From Arthrobacter_J sp038199985 (GTDB lineage: Bacteria > Actinomycetota > Actinomycetes > Actinomycetales > Micrococcaceae): 64,000 nt of DNA. Of this stretch, positions 61,018 through 64,000 are shown piece by piece. Made by a program: the position numbers and the translations under genes. Location of the stretch: assembly GCA_038199985.1 (NCBI GenBank), contig JBBPYK010000062.1:55156-119155 (forward strand), read 5' to 3'. Numbering within the stretch: the first letter of the stretch is position 1; the number at the start of each line of letters is the position of its first letter. The notes beneath the pieces were generated by a model. That model ran no database searches and had not been told where the DNA came from. It saw only the letters and a program-made list of their open reading frames with translations.

Positions 61018-62202
61018 TCACGCGTCGCGTCGAGCACCCTCGGAAGGAGCGACGGTGAACAGCGTGGGTGCATCGAAGTCGGATGTCATGAACGCGGCGG
61101 TCACGGCGTCCTTGACCACTTCGAGCTTGGCGCGGTCAACGAGTGCGATGGCCGCTCCGCCGAAGCCGCCGCCTGTCATCCGTGCACCGATCGCACCCCC
61201 CGATACCGCAGCTTCGACCGCGACATCGAGTTCGCGGACTGAGATCTCGAAATCGTCGCGCATGGATGCGTGTGAGGAGAGCATTAGGTCACCGATGGCA
61301 TGCGGACCATCGACGTGCAACACCCTCACGGTATCGAGCACACGCTGATTCTCGGTCACAATATGCCGGGCACGGCGAAAGGTCACATCATCCATCAGCT
61401 GCTCTGCACGTTCAAGGTCGTCCAGGTGAAGCTCTCGCAGCGACGCGATGCCCATGATCGCGGCAGCCTTTTCGCATGAGGCTCTGCGCTCGCGGTAGCC
61501 GCCGGTGGCGTGGGAGTGCTTAACGTTCGTGTCGATGACGAGCAGTTCTAATCCGGATGTCGCAAACCCGAGTGTGACGATTTCGGTCTCCAGACTGCGG
61601 CAGTCGAGAAATATCGCGGCGTCTGGCCGTCCCAGCATTGATGCCATCTGGTCCATGATGCCGGTGGGTGCACCCACGGCGTCGTTCTCGGCAATACGAC
61701 CAATGCGGGCCAGCTCGACGCGGTCGAATCCGAGCCCCCAGATGTCGTTGAGGGCGCTCGCCGTCGCACCCTCGATGGCTGCGGACGACGAGAGTCCTGC
61801 CCCGACAGATACCTCCGACGCGACGGCCAGATCCAGTCCACGCAGCGTCGTGATGTCGACACCGGATGCGCGGACCATCGCCCAGGCTACGCCAAGCGGG
61901 TAGGCCGCCCAGTCAGGGCTGCAGTCGTTCGGGAACCTGTTCGGCAGGTCAGCCAGTGACGTTTCGACCACGTCCGAGGAAAAGTCGGATGCAACGCGGA
62001 TGGTCGCGTCGTTGCGCGGTGCGACGGCTACGTAGGTGCGGTAGTCGATCGCGAACGGCAGAACATATCCGTCGTTGTAATCAGTATGCTCGCCGATCAG
62101 GTTCACCCGACCGGGGGCAGACCAGTCACCAAGGTGTGTGGCATCGGTGAGCGTGGACAGCAGGGCACGTGCAATGGCCTGGGCCGAAGCCCCCAGGGTC
62201 AT
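61018..62202 (-). CDS. galK: Galactokinase
   Basis: 394 residues from MTLGASAQ; the larger open frame to 62385 runs into galT. GHMP-kinase motifs are GRVNLIGEHTDYNDGYVLPF (galactose binding), EVSVGAGLSSSAAIEGA (ATP loop) and GARMTGGGFGGAAIAL near the C-terminus. It phosphorylates galactose at C1. The start overlaps the galT stop as TGATG, so it is translated together with galT. Confidence 0.94.
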   Translation of the reverse strand: MTLGASAQAIARALLSTLTDATHLGDWSAPGRVNLIGEHTDYNDGYVLPFAIDYRTYVAVAPRNDATIRVASDFSSDVVETSLADLPNRFPNDCSPDWAAYPLGVAWAMVRASGVDITTLRGLDLAVASEVSVGAGLSSSAAIEGATASALNDIWGLGFDRVELARIGRIAENDAVGAPTGIMDQMASMLGRPDAAIFLDCRSLETEIVTLGFATSGLELLVIDTNVKHSHATGGYRERRASCEKAAAIMGIASLRELHLDDLERAEQLMDDVTFRRARHIVTENQRVLDTVRVLHVDGPHAIGDLMLSSHASMRDDFEISVRELDVAVEAAVSGGAIGARMTGGGFGGAAIALVDRAKLEVVKDAVTAAFMTSDFDAPTLFTVAPSEGARRDA

Positions 62203-63422
62203 CGGTCGATCGCCTCTCGGAGGCGCGCAGCTGCTGTCTCGGGTGGCACGTCGCCAATCCAGGCGCCCATCGCAGACTCGGAGCCGGCGAGGTACTTCAG
62301 CTTGTCGGCGGCCCGACGGGGGCTCGTGAGCTGCAGGTGCAGGCGCACCGCGTCGCGGCCGATGTGGACCGGAGCCTGGTGCCACGCGGCGATGTACGGG
62401 GTGGGTGTGTCATACAACGCATCGATGCCGCCTAGCAGTCGCAGGTAGACGCCGGCGAGCTCGTCTCGCTCGGCGGGCGATGTGGCAGCGAAGTCGGGAA
62501 CGTGGCGGCGCGGGGTCAGGTGCACCTCGATCGGCCACCGCGCCGCGAATGGCACATACGCGATCCAGTGTTCGGCTTCGAGCACCACGCGCTCCCCCGC
62601 TGCCTCGAAATCGATGATGCGGTCGAACAGGTCTACGCCCTCGCGCTGGATCGAGGACAGCAGCGATGTCGTGCGCGGTGTGAGATAAGGGTAGGCGTAG
62701 ATCTGCCCGTGCGGGTGCTGCAGCGTGACGCCGATCTCTTCGCCACGGTTCTCGAACGGGAACACCTGCTGCACGCCGGGCAAAGCCGACAGAGCCGCCG
62801 TGCGGTCGGCCCAAGCCTCGATGACGGTGCGTGCGCGAGTGGGGGTCTGCGTGCCGAAGGAGCCTTCGCGCTCGGAGGAGAAACACACCACTTCACAGCG
62901 GCCGATCGACGTTCGGGTACGTCCCAGCCCGGGTGCGTCGAGGTCCGCGAGGCTATGCGGGGCGTCATCGGCTGCGGGGCCATGAGCGGTGGCGTGTGCA
63001 AGAGCCGGCCCGAACGACGGCGACTTATTCTCGAAGACCGCCACATCATAGTTGTTCGGTACTTCCGAGGGGTTGAAGGGAGTCTGCGGCGCGAGCGGGT
63101 CGAGGTGCGCTGGCGGAAGAAACGCGCGGTTCTGCCGGGCTGCGGCGATCGAGATCCAGTCACCCGTGAGCACGTCACGCCGCATCGTTGCGGTCGCTGC
63201 GCGGGGCTCAAGAGTCCGTGCGTCGATGGCGCGATCGGAGCCGAGGGTCGTGTCCGGGTCGTCGAAGTAAATCAGCTCTCGTCCGTCGGCCAGTTGCGTG
63301 GCACGCTTGACGACGCCTGCGCCGAGGGCCTGCACTGCTGGCCGGGCGGTAGTCGCGGGCTGCGCGCTGGTGGAGGCGTTTTCAACTGCCGGGGAACCAA
63401 ACTCAGGCCTGTTCACGTCCAC
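62199..63422 (-). CDS. galT: Galactose-1-phosphate uridylyltransferase
   Basis: 407 residues, GTG start, with an unusual Ala/Thr-rich N-terminal extension of about 40. The active-site HPHGQIYAYP, with the uridylylated His, is intact, as are the C-terminal HIT-type motifs (EVHLTPRRHVPD). It exchanges galactose-1-phosphate with UDP-glucose. No galE is in the window. Divergent from a LacI gene with a palindrome between. Confidence 0.92.
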   Translation of the reverse strand: MDVNRPEFGSPAVENASTSAQPATTARPAVQALGAGVVKRATQLADGRELIYFDDPDTTLGSDRAIDARTLEPRAATATMRRDVLTGDWISIAAARQNRAFLPPAHLDPLAPQTPFNPSEVPNNYDVAVFENKSPSFGPALAHATAHGPAADDAPHSLADLDAPGLGRTRTSIGRCEVVCFSSEREGSFGTQTPTRARTVIEAWADRTAALSALPGVQQVFPFENRGEEIGVTLQHPHGQIYAYPYLTPRTTSLLSSIQREGVDLFDRIIDFEAAGERVVLEAEHWIAYVPFAARWPIEVHLTPRRHVPDFAATSPAERDELAGVYLRLLGGIDALYDTPTPYIAAWHQAPVHIGRDAVRLHLQLTSPRRAADKLKYLAGSESAMGAWIGDVPPETAAARLREAIDR

Positions 63423-63439
63423 ACGGTACCAACGCCGTC

Positions 63440-63455
63440 ATGTTATCGTCAACAT
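63440..63455. promoter_or_regulatory. LacI/GalR-type operator between galT and the LacI gene
   Basis: ATGTTATCGTCAACAT has arms ATGTT/AACAT and a central CG, the classic shape of LacI-family operators. It is 18 bases upstream of galT and would let the divergent regulator control the gal genes. The rest of the 63423-63550 gap shows no other clear element. Confidence 0.55.
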
Positions 63456-63550
63456 CAATTGCGTATGGTGATTTCGACACACGTCGTCGGAGGAGAAGCA
63501 GAACGGAAGCGGGGCACAGGATGGGATCGAGCTTCGAGGATCTGGGCGGC

Positions 63551-64000
63551 ATGACCACGAGCCGACGTGTATCCATGGTAGACGTCGCACGGGTTGCGGA
63601 GGTCTCGGGCCAGACAGTGTCGCGCGTGGTCAACGACAGCCCAAGAGTCGACCCGGCCACGCGAGAGCGCGTCGAGACAGCGATGAAGCATCTTGGTTAC
63701 CGTCCGCACCGCGCTGCGCGGGCCCTCCGCACTGGCCGCACCCAGACCATCGGGCTGATCGTCTCAACGCTGGGAACGCTCGGCAACTCGCGGATGCTGC
63801 AAGCAGTCACGGATGCTGCCGCTTCCCGCGGTTACGCCCTCACCGTGGTGACACTGGCCGGTTCTGACGCGGTAGTCGACGCCTTCGAGCGACTGCGCGA
63901 CCAGGGAGTAGACGGCGCGATCGTGCTCAACGAGGCAACCCAGTTTGCCCGTGATGCGAACATCGCGGCAGGCATAGAGCTGGTTGTAGTGGACTCACCC
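63551..64000 (+). CDS. LacI-family transcriptional regulator, partial at window edge
   Basis: At least 150 residues, cut by the right edge. The LacI helix-turn-helix is VSMVDVARVAEVSGQTVSRVVN, followed by hinge YRPHRAARALRTGRTQTI and the start of the periplasmic-binding-type core. It is divergent from galT-galK and is the likely galactose regulator. The start is ATG 63551 or the in-frame ATG 63521; neither has a decisive ribosome binding site. Confidence 0.9.
   Translation, partial: MTTSRRVSMVDVARVAEVSGQTVSRVVNDSPRVDPATRERVETAMKHLGYRPHRAARALRTGRTQTIGLIVSTLGTLGNSRMLQAVTDAAASRGYALTVVTLAGSDAVVDAFERLRDQGVDGAIVLNEATQFARDANIAAGIELVVVDSP

Noticed and set aside
61018..62385. 455-residue galactokinase frame
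   Set aside because: The extra 61 N-terminal residues lie within galT, and GalK family members start at about MTLGASAQ (62202).
1..64000. CRISPR array, prophage or tRNA genes
   Set aside because: No regularly spaced repeats, no phage structural genes and no tRNA cloverleaf sequences were seen in any gap.

Overview
This window comes from a high-GC Gram-positive actinobacterium, most likely of the Micrococcaceae (an Arthrobacter-like organism). The support is family content and order: a menB-menE-menA / DUF4229 / PLDc_N / ccsB-resB-ccdA-tlpA block, bldC next to the tiny ribosomal protein bS22 and a glutaredoxin-rex pair, a reduced Tad locus of the Rv3654c-Rv3660c type, and an LPXTG-anchored protease. 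The assignment is inferred from gene content; no marker gene such as rRNA is present.

Layout. 1-4645: a partial, probably decayed PadR regulator, a D-threonine-aldolase-like gene, an arabinonolactone oxidase, a DUF429 gene and a Crp/Fnr regulator. 4697-14084: a split phenylacetate catabolic locus, paaZ on one side and paaJ-paaF-paaH with a divergent PaaI-type thioesterase on the other. Both catabolic units carry the same PaaR-like palindrome. Between them sit a sortase-anchored S1 protease and a lipoprotein that resembles a protease prodomain. 14127-18345: an SDR/DUF2867 gene, and a MarR regulator divergent from an MMPL exporter. 18352-21430: menaquinone genes menB, menE, menA. 21431-24520: a foreign-looking insertion (see below). 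24522-31038: DUF4229, PLDc_N, cytochrome c maturation (ccsB, resB, ccdA, tlpA), a histidine phosphatase and YceI. 31214-39074: small membrane proteins, rex, glutaredoxin, bS22, bldC, ArsR, acuC, Ktr/Trk potassium uptake and proC. 39075-45490: a 6C-like small RNA candidate, a DUF1990 remnant, a TIM-barrel protein, ppx, topA and an HtrA-type protease. 45569-51184: a methyltransferase, trhO, a GNAT protein and an Hrq1-like helicase. 51211-57523: a Tad/Flp locus interrupted by an APC permease. 57642-61002: a PolA-type polymerase and a WXG100/CpnT-like protein without a recognisable toxin domain. 61018-64000: galK, galT and a divergent LacI regulator that runs off the window.

The most notable system is at 21468-23968, in the middle of the otherwise conserved menaquinone/cytochrome c block. 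It consists of a 26-residue peptide gene (23888-23968, minus) with a strong ribosome binding site and a two-tyrosine C-terminus, a perfect 13-bp hairpin, a short cytochrome P450 gene, and an overlapping MFS exporter gene. This is the architecture of P450-modified RiPPs (the cittilin, atropopeptide and biarylitide type), and I do not recognise this precursor. It is flanked by nested insertion-sequence remnants, which points to horizontal acquisition.
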